Source: Actinoplanes subtropicus (lineage in GTDB: Bacteria > Actinomycetota > Actinomycetes > Mycobacteriales > Micromonosporaceae). Taken from it: a DNA stretch of 64,000 nucleotides. Below are positions 45,172 through 52,411 of this stretch, piece by piece (positions within the stretch are counted from its first letter, which is position 1; each line of letters opens with the position of its first letter). The notes beneath the pieces were generated by a model. That model worked only from the letters and a program-made list of their open reading frames with translations, did not search any database and was not told the origin of the DNA. The DNA is taken from positions 62,001-126,000 of the forward strand of contig NZ_JOJL01000014.1 in NCBI RefSeq assembly GCF_000721705.1, in the 5' to 3' direction. The translations under genes and the position numbers were made by a program.

Positions 45172-45908
45172 CAGCTCCTTCGGGTGCTGCGATAGGGGGC
45201 CAGGACGGTCCCCAACGAGTCGGCCAGTTCGGGCCAGCCCGCGGCGGACGGGATCAACGGCCCTCCCGGTACCGGCCATCCGGTCACCGCACCGGTGGTT
45301 TCGGACGCCCAGGCGGCCAGCACGGCCGGCTCGACCGGCTCGGCCGCCGGATGCAGGAGCGTGACCGGCAGGTCCAGGACGGCACCCGGCCGGTACACAT
45401 ACCGGCTCACCAGGCGGATGTCCGCTTCGATGCCCGGCCGCAGGAGGGCGAAGGCTCGGGGATTGGGCACCGCCGCCCGGTAGAGCCGCAGCTCCTCCTC
45501 CATGTCCGGAGCGGGGCCGCCCGTGGTGTGGGTGGCCGGCGGGGTGCCGTCGACCACGAGAAGAGCGCGGCAGTCGGCGGTGTGGCCGCGCAGCGCCCGC
45601 AGCAGTTCGAAGGCGAGAAGCGCGCCCATGCATCGCCCGAACATGACCGTGGGCCGCCGGGGGAGCGTGGGAAAGTCCTCCACCAGCCGCTCCACGACGT
45701 CGTCGATCCGGTCGAGCGGCGGTTCGGCGAGCCGGGTCTCCCGGCCCGGCAACCGGACGCCGAAGACCTCGACGTCGGCCGGAAACCGGGCGGCCCAGGC
45801 TCGATAGGGTGCGACCCCGGAACCGGCCCAGGGCAGGCAGACGAGATTGATCGACGCTTGCGGCCGGGCGAAGAAGTCGACGTAGAACCGGCGGTCACGT
45901 CCCGGCAT
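45171..45908 (-). CDS. Type II thioesterase-like protein with Cys nucleophile and no recognisable catalytic His
   Basis: A 245-residue alpha/beta hydrolase of the GrsT type (NLVCLPWAGSGVAPYRAW, VRLPGRETRLAEPP). The nucleophile elbow reads GRCMGA, so Cys93 replaces the usual Ser and Arg replaces the preceding His. The catalytic-His region, normally GxHFF, reads PVPGGPLIPSAAG. Cys-type thioesterases exist and tend to favour acyl transfer over hydrolysis, but loss of the His makes activity uncertain. The ORF overlaps the nucleotidyltransferase by 14 bases. The cluster has a canonical editing thioesterase at 14999-15751, so this one may have a different task on the small carrier proteins. Confidence 0.85.
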   Translation of the reverse strand: MPGRDRRFYVDFFARPQASINLVCLPWAGSGVAPYRAWAARFPADVEVFGVRLPGRETRLAEPPLDRIDDVVERLVEDFPTLPRRPTVMFGRCMGALLAFELLRALRGHTADCRALLVVDGTPPATHTTGGPAPDMEEELRLYRAAVPNPRAFALLRPGIEADIRLVSRYVYRPGAVLDLPVTLLHPAAEPVEPAVLAAWASETTGAVTGWPVPGGPLIPSAAGWPELADSLGTVLAPYRSTRRS

Positions 45909-46641
45909 CGGTGCTCTCCCGCCGGCCGGCGAGCCGCCGGACGAGCCGCTCGGCGACGGCCAGGTCGGGCCGGCTGTCGACCTCGGCCCACTCTCGTTCG
46001 TCCGCGGGTACGGTGCGGACGTCGTAGGTCGCGCTCAGGTCCACGATGGCCTCCTCGTACCAGTCCCGGTGGCCGCCCGCGTCGAGACGGCGGCCGATCG
46101 CCTCGGCCAGCCTCGTCGCGCCCTCCGCGGACCAGTACGACACCCCGAAGAACTCGCCCGCCGTCTCGCCCACCGGCAGGCTCTTGCTCATGCCGGTCAC
46201 CTTGCCGTCGGTCACGGCCGCCTTCATGTCGATCGCGCCGTACGGCTTGGAGACGTCGATGGCGAGACGATCGCCCCCGGCCTCCAGGAGCCGGCCGACG
46301 AGGGCCGCGTCGACCACGACGTCGCCGTCGACCAGGCAGAAGCCGTCGGTCCAGCGGTGCCGGGTCAGCCACAGCGAGACGATGCTGTTGGTCTCGGCGT
46401 AGTCGGCGTTGTTCTCGAATCGCACGGCGGGCCGCTCCGGGCACCGCCGGACCGAATCCTCCAGCACCCGGCGGTGGTGCCCGGTGACGACGACGGCCTC
46501 GGACACGCCCGCGTGTCCCAGCTGACGCAGGGTGTGCCAGATCAGTGGTTCGCCGTCGACCGGGACCAGCGCCTTGGGCATGGTGTCGGTGAACGGCGCC
46601 AGGCGCGAGCCGAGACCGGCCGCCGGAATGATCGCGAGCAT
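45895..46641 (-). CDS. LicC/PntC-like nucleotidyltransferase, predicted phosphonate cytidylyltransferase
   Basis: A 248-residue sugar-nucleotidyltransferase-fold enzyme. The N-terminal signature is IIPAAGLGSRLAPFTDTMPK, then LVPVDGEPLI, VVTGHH, DGDVVVD, and late acidic residues in WYEEAI and EVDSRPDL. LicC and PntC of this group make CDP-choline and CMP-aminoethylphosphonate. Two genes away is a CDP-alcohol transferase, so a CMP-phosphonate is the likely product. Sugar-1-phosphate activation cannot be excluded. Its start and the aminotransferase stop overlap as TGATG. Confidence 0.84.
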   Translation of the reverse strand: MLAIIPAAGLGSRLAPFTDTMPKALVPVDGEPLIWHTLRQLGHAGVSEAVVVTGHHRRVLEDSVRRCPERPAVRFENNADYAETNSIVSLWLTRHRWTDGFCLVDGDVVVDAALVGRLLEAGGDRLAIDVSKPYGAIDMKAAVTDGKVTGMSKSLPVGETAGEFFGVSYWSAEGATRLAEAIGRRLDAGGHRDWYEEAIVDLSATYDVRTVPADEREWAEVDSRPDLAVAERLVRRLAGRRESTDAGT

Positions 46642-47864
46642 CAGGCCCTCCGGGGTATCTGGTTGCTTGTCCCGGCCGCCAGCGCGGCGATCCGGCCCAG
46701 AGCCTCGTCGAGCCGCTCCGGCCGGCCGGGAAAGGACAGGCGTACGTGGTCTCGGGAAGTGGTGCCGAAGGCGGAACCCGCCACGACGGCGACGCGCGCC
46801 CGCTCGAGCAGGGCTTCCGCGACCAGGTCACCGGCGGCCCGGTCGGCACCGGCCGCGCCACCGGGCAGCCGGCCGGCGAGGTCCCGCACGTCGGCGAAGG
46901 CGTAGAAGCCGCCGTCGGGAAACCGGACATCGATGCCCGGGATCTCGGCGAGGCCGGCGACGAACGCCTCACCCTGGTGCCGTACCTGCCGGACCTGCCG
47001 GCCGACCCGGGTGTCCAGGTCCGGGTCGGCGAGGGCCGAGGCGCAGGCGAGTTGAACGACGTGGTTGACCGCCAGGTTCCCGAAGGTGTGCGCCTTCGCG
47101 GCCTCGGCGGCGAAGCCCGGTGCCGCGATCAGCCAGCCGATCCGCCAGCCGGCCATGCCGAACCGCTTCGACAGGCTGTTCACGGTGATTCCGACGTCGG
47201 GTGCGAGGGCGTGGAGGTGCGCGTGCCGATGCGCGTACGAGAAGTTCTCCAGCACCTCGTCGTAGACGATCCGCAGGCCACGCCGCCGGGCCAGGTCGGC
47301 GAACCGGGAGAGCAGATCGGCGGGACAGACCACACCGGTCGGGTTGGCCGGCGAGTTGATGATCAGCATCCGGGTCCTGCTCGTGACGGCGGCCTCGACC
47401 CGCTCCGGGTCGAGCGCGAAGCCGTCGGCCGGGTACGTCGGCACTCGTACCGGGACCCGGCCCAGCACCGCGACGACCGGCTCGTAGAGCATGTAGCACG
47501 GATCCGGCAGCAGGATCTCGTCGCCGGCGTCGCTGCCGGTGAGCACGGCGAGGAACATCGCGCCGGCCGCACCGTGGGTGACGACGACGTCGGCGTCCGG
47601 GTCGACGTGGACGCCCTGGCGTCCGTACAGCCCGGCGATGGCGGCCAGCAGCGCCGGAGCCCCGCGAACCGGGGCGTAGCGGTCGTGCCGGGCGGCCGCC
47701 GCGCCCTGCCCGGCCAGGGTGAGCGCGAGCTCGGCGCGGACGATGTCCGGCGGCCCGTACGCCGGCAGACCCATCGTCAGATCCACGATGCCGGGATCGC
47801 GGGCGACCATTTCGGCGATCCGGCTCGACTGATGTGCCGGCAGCCGGGCGAGCAGTTCGTTCAC
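46641..47864 (-). CDS. Class I PLP aminotransferase
   Basis: A 407-residue fold-type I enzyme with NSPANPTGVVCP, YDEVLENFSYAH, PLP lysine in VNSLSKRFGMAGWRIGW and the terminal RLSFPGR motif. It belongs to the broad aspartate aminotransferase superfamily; substrate unknown. It is the second aminotransferase of the operon, after the class V enzyme, and might make phosphonoalanine from phosphonopyruvate or an amino acid for conjugation. The GTG at 47864, after GGGAGAAG, overlaps the CDP-alcohol transferase stop. Confidence 0.87.
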   Translation of the reverse strand: MNELLARLPAHQSSRIAEMVARDPGIVDLTMGLPAYGPPDIVRAELALTLAGQGAAAARHDRYAPVRGAPALLAAIAGLYGRQGVHVDPDADVVVTHGAAGAMFLAVLTGSDAGDEILLPDPCYMLYEPVVAVLGRVPVRVPTYPADGFALDPERVEAAVTSRTRMLIINSPANPTGVVCPADLLSRFADLARRRGLRIVYDEVLENFSYAHRHAHLHALAPDVGITVNSLSKRFGMAGWRIGWLIAAPGFAAEAAKAHTFGNLAVNHVVQLACASALADPDLDTRVGRQVRQVRHQGEAFVAGLAEIPGIDVRFPDGGFYAFADVRDLAGRLPGGAAGADRAAGDLVAEALLERARVAVVAGSAFGTTSRDHVRLSFPGRPERLDEALGRIAALAAGTSNQIPRRA

Positions 47865-48550
47865 GGCGCTTCTCCCGGCGCTTCGCGACCGGCCAGGCGG
47901 ACGACGGCGACCAGGCGCCACAGCAGGTTCAGCACCGACACACCGGCCACGACGAGGACCGCGGCCAGGAGCACCACCGCGCGGCCGGTGACACCCTCGA
48001 TCACCAAGCCGAGCGAGAGCAGCGTGAACCGGGCATCGCTGCCGGACGTGAGCCAGCAGAACAGGCCGTCCGCCTGCCGCTTCGGATAACCGCGGCCGAA
48101 GGCGCTGCGAAACTTCTCCGACGACACGACGAGCAACAACACGGCGGCCAACAGCACCAGGCCGGCTGCCGGGCCCCAGTGCGGGTACGTCCGGCGCAGG
48201 TCGACGGCGAGGGCGAGCACGAAGGCGCATTCCACGATGCGGTCCACCATCGTGTCCAGGAAGTCACCGAGGCGGCTGGTCTGGCCACGCAACCGCGCGA
48301 CCTCGCCGTCCACACACGACAGCACGCTGAAGGCAGTGATCACGACGGCCGCCACGATCGGCCATCCCGCGGCCGCGGCCGCCGCGGCGGCCAGCCCGGC
48401 CAGCAGACCCCATCCGGTCGCGGCGTTGGCCGACATCCGGGGAGCGACCAGCGGCGACACCCGGGCGGACACCGGCCGGTGCAGGTAGTGGTTGTAGGGG
48501 CCGTCGGTGGCGGGCTTACCCAGACGGCGTATCGGCCGGGCGGTCACCAT
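47861..48550 (-). CDS. CDP-alcohol phosphatidyltransferase-family membrane enzyme
   Basis: A 229-residue integral membrane protein with about six hydrophobic helices. The family motif DG-x2-AR-x8-G-x3-D-x3-D is present as VDGEVARLRGQTSRLGDFLD ending at Asp103. The usual extra Asp three residues before the DG pair is Ser78 (SCVDG), a notable change at a metal-ligand position. Such enzymes swap CMP of a CDP-alcohol for an acceptor hydroxyl. With a nucleotidyltransferase gene close by, the pair resembles the IPCT/DIPPS module of inositol phosphodiester synthesis and could place a phosphonate on an alcohol or lipid. Confidence 0.87.
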   Translation of the reverse strand: MVTARPIRRLGKPATDGPYNHYLHRPVSARVSPLVAPRMSANAATGWGLLAGLAAAAAAAAGWPIVAAVVITAFSVLSCVDGEVARLRGQTSRLGDFLDTMVDRIVECAFVLALAVDLRRTYPHWGPAAGLVLLAAVLLLVVSSEKFRSAFGRGYPKRQADGLFCWLTSGSDARFTLLSLGLVIEGVTGRAVVLLAAVLVVAGVSVLNLLWRLVAVVRLAGREAPGEAP

Positions 48551-50052
48551 TGCCGCTCCAGGAACGTCGCCAGTGTCCGCAGGTGCTGGTCGGCGAGCCG
48601 GTCGACCGTCGCCGGCCGGTAGGCCGCGAGACTGTAGTGCCAGCCGATCACCAGCTCCCCGTCGACCACATCGGCGGTGACCTCGAGATTGTAGGGCTGC
48701 AGGCCGTGCGGTAGCCGCCAGAGCCCGGCACCGCGGTCGACCTCCGCGATCGAGGCCGGCGGCGGGGCGGCGGGTCCGCCTCGATAGTTCACGTACAACT
48801 CCGGCTGCGGCAGCTCGGCCAGCTGAGCGGCGATCCGGGGATCCGCCAGCCACCGCAACGCCAGGAACCCGAGGGCATCGCCCGGCATCGCGGCCCGCGC
48901 CCGGGCGACCGCCGCGACGGATCCGGACGTGTCGTTCACCGCGCCGAGGTCCACCACCAGCGGGTCGATCGCGGCGAGCCAGCCCACGATGTCGCCCACG
49001 GTCCCGAAGCCGGGCAGTTCCCGGCCCGGCCCGTACATGTCGACGGCGATCGTCGACGTGTCGAGCCAGCTTCGCCAGACGTCGCAGAGCGTGCCGATGA
49101 AGACGTCCCGGGCGGTCCGGCCGGACACCGAGCGGCGGAGCTGCCTCGTCTGGGCGGCCGGCAACCGGCGGGAGGCCACCTGAACACTGGCGAAGGTTCG
49201 CTCACCGTCGAGGTCCACCGGGACCGCCGCGAGCCGGTCCCACGGCCGGGTGCGCCAGTACCGGGCGCGTTCGGCGGCCAGCGGGCCGGATGCCGCCTCC
49301 GCGAGCAGGGCGGCCCACGACCGGTAGGAGATGGTGGGCGGAGTCAGCGCGGCGCCGGCCAGTGCACGCTCGAGGTCCGCGGTGATCGTCGCCCAGGAGA
49401 AGACGTCGTAGATCAGGTGGTGGACGACGATCAGCACCTCCCGCCGGCGAGGCGCCGCGAAGTCGAGAACGACGAACCGGGCGAGAGCGCCGGCGGCCGG
49501 GCCGACCTCGCGGTGGGTCTCCTCCAGGATCTGCCCGAGCGTCTCCTCCGTGGTGTCCGCCGGAAGCTCGCGGACGAGGACCGGAGGCAGGCCCGGCCGG
49601 TCCGCGACCCGCCCGTGCCAGCCGTCATCGTCGTGGCCGATGACGAGCCGGAACGCCTCGTGACGCTCGGCCACGGCGGTCAGCGCGGTGACGAGCCGGT
49701 CCACCGGCAGGTCCTCGGCCGGCCGGAACCACGCGACCCCGTTGTAGCGCTCGGTCGAGCGGTTCTCCTGATGAAGGAAGCGCAGCTGGCTGGGCAGCAG
49801 CGGCACCCGCGCCGATTCGGCCGGCCGACGGGGTGGCGTCACCGGGCCCACCCGGGCCGCCAGCTCGGCCACGCTATCGGCCAGCATGAGATCTTCCTGG
49901 CCGACCAGGATTCCGGCGCGGGTCGCGAGTTCCGAGATCCGGACCGCGGTCAGGGAATCGCCGCCGAGATCGTAGAAGTTGTCGTCCGGCTTGACCTCGT
50001 CGACCTGGAGTACCGACCGCCAGATGTCGATGAGTGTGTCCAGCTGATTCAT
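48544..50052 (-). CDS. NRPS carrier-condensation (T-C) didomain protein
   Basis: A 502-residue protein. Residues about 5-68 are a carrier domain with phosphopantetheine Ser33 (YDLGGDSLTAVRIS). From about residue 85 comes a condensation domain with the active-site motif HHLIYD (His211, His212, Asp216) intact. It lacks adenylation and termination domains. It would receive an aminoacyl or phosphonate unit loaded by the separate adenylation enzyme and form an amide with a free amine. ATG at 50052 follows GAGGGTGG, 11 bases after the PEP mutase stop. Confidence 0.9.
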   Translation of the reverse strand: MNQLDTLIDIWRSVLQVDEVKPDDNFYDLGGDSLTAVRISELATRAGILVGQEDLMLADSVAELAARVGPVTPPRRPAESARVPLLPSQLRFLHQENRSTERYNGVAWFRPAEDLPVDRLVTALTAVAERHEAFRLVIGHDDDGWHGRVADRPGLPPVLVRELPADTTEETLGQILEETHREVGPAAGALARFVVLDFAAPRRREVLIVVHHLIYDVFSWATITADLERALAGAALTPPTISYRSWAALLAEAASGPLAAERARYWRTRPWDRLAAVPVDLDGERTFASVQVASRRLPAAQTRQLRRSVSGRTARDVFIGTLCDVWRSWLDTSTIAVDMYGPGRELPGFGTVGDIVGWLAAIDPLVVDLGAVNDTSGSVAAVARARAAMPGDALGFLALRWLADPRIAAQLAELPQPELYVNYRGGPAAPPPASIAEVDRGAGLWRLPHGLQPYNLEVTADVVDGELVIGWHYSLAAYRPATVDRLADQHLRTLATFLERQW

Positions 50053-50063
50053 GTCCACCACCC

Positions 50064-50978
50064 TCAGGACGCCAGTCGAGGCTTCGGACCGCCACCGGCG
50101 GGTTGTTCGTCCATCGCCGTCCACGTGGTCATGTCCACCAGATCGAAGATCTCCTTGATCGGCGTGATCTCACCCTCCACGGGGGCCGAGCCATCGGCCG
50201 CGCTGATGGCGGCGAGGACCTCCTGGGTGGCACGGACCGACGCGCGCAGCGTCTGGTTGGCGTAGATGACCATGGACACTCCCTCCGCCGCCGCCTGGTC
50301 GGCGGTCCAGTGCGGATAGGTCGTGGGCACGACCACGACCGGTCGCCGCCGCTGCCAGCGGGACAGGAACGCGCGAATCTCCTCCGGCCCGTTCCGCTTC
50401 GAGTGGATGAGGACCGCGTCGGCGCCGGCGTCCGCGTACGCGTTCGCCCGCCGCAGCACCTCGTCGACGCCCATGCCGGCGACGAACGCCTCGACGCGGG
50501 CCACCACGACGAAGTCGGCGCGCTGCTGAGAACCCTTCGCCAGCTCGATCCGCGCGGCGAACTCGTCGATGTCCTCCAGCACCTGACCCTCGTCCACGAA
50601 GCTGTTCCGCTTGGGGAAGACCTTGTCCTCGATGCAGACGCCGGCGACGCCCGCGGCCTCGTACCGCCGGATCATGTGCGCGATGTTCGCCCGGCCGCCG
50701 AAGCCGGTGTCGCAATCGGCGAGCATGGGCAGCTCGGTCGCGACGTCGATCGACACGGAGACGGTCAACAGCTCGGACATGCCCAGCAGGCTCAGGTCGG
50801 GCAGCGCCTGGGTGGCCGACAGCTCGAAGCTCGACGCCCAGATGCCGTCGAAGCCGGCCCGCTCCACCAGGCGAGCGGTGAGGGCGTCCCGGGCCCCGGC
50901 CAGGCGCGCGACCCGGGGCCGGGTCAACAGGTCCCGCAGGTGCGCCGCCTTGGATCCGATCCCGAAACTGATGTCCAC
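50064..50978 (-). CDS. pepM: Phosphoenolpyruvate mutase
   Basis: A 304-residue isocitrate-lyase-superfamily enzyme forming the C-P bond by converting PEP to phosphonopyruvate, the first step of nearly all phosphonate pathways. The diagnostic EDKxxxxxNS motif is exact: EDKVFPKRNS (Glu117 to Ser126), separating it from carboxyphosphonoenolpyruvate and methylisocitrate enzymes. Further support: GADAVLIHSK and MLADCDTGFGG (Mg site). The GTG follows AAGGAG. It is second gene of the operon, after glycerate kinase. Confidence 0.96.
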   Translation of the reverse strand: MDISFGIGSKAAHLRDLLTRPRVARLAGARDALTARLVERAGFDGIWASSFELSATQALPDLSLLGMSELLTVSVSIDVATELPMLADCDTGFGGRANIAHMIRRYEAAGVAGVCIEDKVFPKRNSFVDEGQVLEDIDEFAARIELAKGSQQRADFVVVARVEAFVAGMGVDEVLRRANAYADAGADAVLIHSKRNGPEEIRAFLSRWQRRRPVVVVPTTYPHWTADQAAAEGVSMVIYANQTLRASVRATQEVLAAISAADGSAPVEGEITPIKEIFDLVDMTTWTAMDEQPAGGGPKPRLAS

Positions 50979-51068
50979 GGTGGTGTTCTCCTTCGTGACG
51001 GCCGCCGGTGACGGCAGCGGGCAGGGCAGGGGCAGGCCGGCAGGTGGATCCGGGAGAAGGCGGTCCCG

Positions 51069-52181
51069 TCACCGGGGAGCCGGATCGGCGCAGAGCCGGG
51101 TGTGGTGCTCGCGCACGATCCGCTCGGCCGCCCGCCGGATGTCGGCGGCGCCGACCTCCGAGCCGTTCTCGCTCAATGGCAGGCACCGGGTGCCCGGCGG
51201 CAGCAGGTGGCCGGGGATGTCCGCGGTCGCCGAGACGACGGTGCACGGTACGCCGTGCCGCGCGGCCATGGCGGCGACGGCCAGCGGCAGCTTGCCGTCG
51301 GCGGACGACGGGTCGACCCGCCCCTCCCCGGTGATCACCAGGTCGGCGTCGCCCATCAGCGACTCCACCCCGGCCAGGGCCAGAAAGAACTGGCTGCCCG
51401 AGGAGGCGGTGGCGCCGATCCGGCTCAGGCCGGAGGCGAGGCCGCCCCCCGCGCCGTACCACGGGCGAGACAGGCCGGCGGAGCCCGCCGGTAACAAGTG
51501 TTCGGACAGCGCTCGCAGCATGGTCTCGAAACGCGACACCGTCCGCGGGTCCATGCCCTTCTGGGGGCCGAAGAGCCGGGCGTTGTCGGCCAAGGGCGTG
51601 CGGACGTCGCTCAGCACGGTGAGCTCGACCCCGCGCAGCAGCGGGCTGAGCCGGCTGGTGTCGACGGCGGCGATCTCGTGCAGTTCGCTCGGCACCGGGG
51701 ACCTCGCGCGGCCGGATCCGTCCAGGAACCGTACGCCCAGCGCGGCCAGGGCGCCGGCGCCCATGTCCAGGGTGGCGCTGCCGCCGGCACCGATCACGAT
51801 CCAGCGCGCGCCCCGCGCGGCCGCCGCGAGGATCAGCTGGCCGGTGCCGAACGTGTTGGACCGCAACGGATCCCGGGCGGCCCCGGTGAGCAGCCGGAGC
51901 CCGCTGGCCGCGGCCATCTCGATGAAGGCCGTGCCGTCCTCGGCCACGGCGTACCCGGCCTCGACCGGGCGGCCCAGCGGGTCCCGGGCCTGGGCCGGCA
52001 CCTCGCGGCCCCCGACCAGGCGCAGCCATTGTTCCTGGCTGCCGTCGCCGCCGTCGGCCAGCGGCACCGCAACGACGGAGACCGACGGGCCGGCGGCTCG
52101 CGCACCGTCCGCCGCGGCCCGCGCGACGACGGCGGAGGTCAGGGTGCCGCGGAAACAATTGGTCACGACGACGACTTTCAT
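51069..52181 (-). CDS. Glycerate kinase (GarK/GlxK type)
   Basis: A 370-residue kinase with the PF02595 features PLADGGDGSQE, IGAGGSATLDMGAGALAALG, FGPQKGMDP, YGAGGGLASGL and VITGEGRVDPSSADGK. This family phosphorylates glycerate, commonly at the 2-position; 2-phosphoglycerate gives PEP by enolase. As first gene of the operon, 90 bases before PEP mutase, it may increase PEP supply, or it may phosphorylate a glycerate-like unit of the product. The ATG follows GGGGGATCC. Confidence 0.9.
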   Translation of the reverse strand: MKVVVVTNCFRGTLTSAVVARAAADGARAAGPSVSVVAVPLADGGDGSQEQWLRLVGGREVPAQARDPLGRPVEAGYAVAEDGTAFIEMAAASGLRLLTGAARDPLRSNTFGTGQLILAAAARGARWIVIGAGGSATLDMGAGALAALGVRFLDGSGRARSPVPSELHEIAAVDTSRLSPLLRGVELTVLSDVRTPLADNARLFGPQKGMDPRTVSRFETMLRALSEHLLPAGSAGLSRPWYGAGGGLASGLSRIGATASSGSQFFLALAGVESLMGDADLVITGEGRVDPSSADGKLPLAVAAMAARHGVPCTVVSATADIPGHLLPPGTRCLPLSENGSEVGAADIRRAAERIVREHHTRLCADPAPR

Positions 52182-52275
52182 GGATCCCCCGTAGTCGGCC
52201 GACGGCGTCATTCACCATTCGAAGTGATCGATGGCTGGTGGGCTGCCCGAATGCATGGATATTCGCCGGCGCCAC

Positions 52276-52312
52276 GTCGCGGTCAAGATTTGTTAACGCC
52301 GATGACCGCGAC
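52276..52312. promoter_or_regulatory. Inverted repeat in the phosphonate-operon promoter
   Basis: GTCGCGGTCA (52276-52285) and TGACCGCGAC (52303-52312) are perfect 10-base complements with a 17-base AT-rich spacer, about 95 bases before the glycerate kinase start. The sequence does not match the StrR operator, so a different regulator is implied. A TTCGAA string occurs on both sides of it. Confidence 0.6.
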
Positions 52313-52363
52313 CGTTCGAACATATGCCGTCGTCGCTTAACGGTCAACCGGGCCTCATGAAAG

Positions 52364-52395
52364 AAGCACCGGAACCCGTCCGGGTTCCGGTGCTT
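52364..52395 (-). terminator. Strong hairpin after the CmlA-like hydroxylase gene
   Basis: AAGCACCGGAACCC and GGGTTCCGGTGCTT form a perfect 14-bp stem around a four-base loop, 17 bases beyond the hydroxylase stop. Read on the minus strand it is followed by CTTTCAT rather than a long T run. It would insulate the GPA tailoring operon from the phosphonate operon. Confidence 0.75.
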
Positions 52396-52411
52396 ACGGG
52401 TTCGGCGATCT

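Noticed and set aside
50064..50978. Methylisocitrate lyase or carboxyphosphonoenolpyruvate phosphonomutase for this gene
   Set aside because: The exact EDKxxxxxNS motif and the adjacent phosphonopyruvate decarboxylase fit PEP mutase.
33857..52181. The phosphonate operon as a neighbouring but unrelated cluster
   Set aside because: Glycopeptide genes lie on both sides on the same strand, so simple adjacency does not fit; recent insertion without functional link is still possible and is listed as the refuting outcome.
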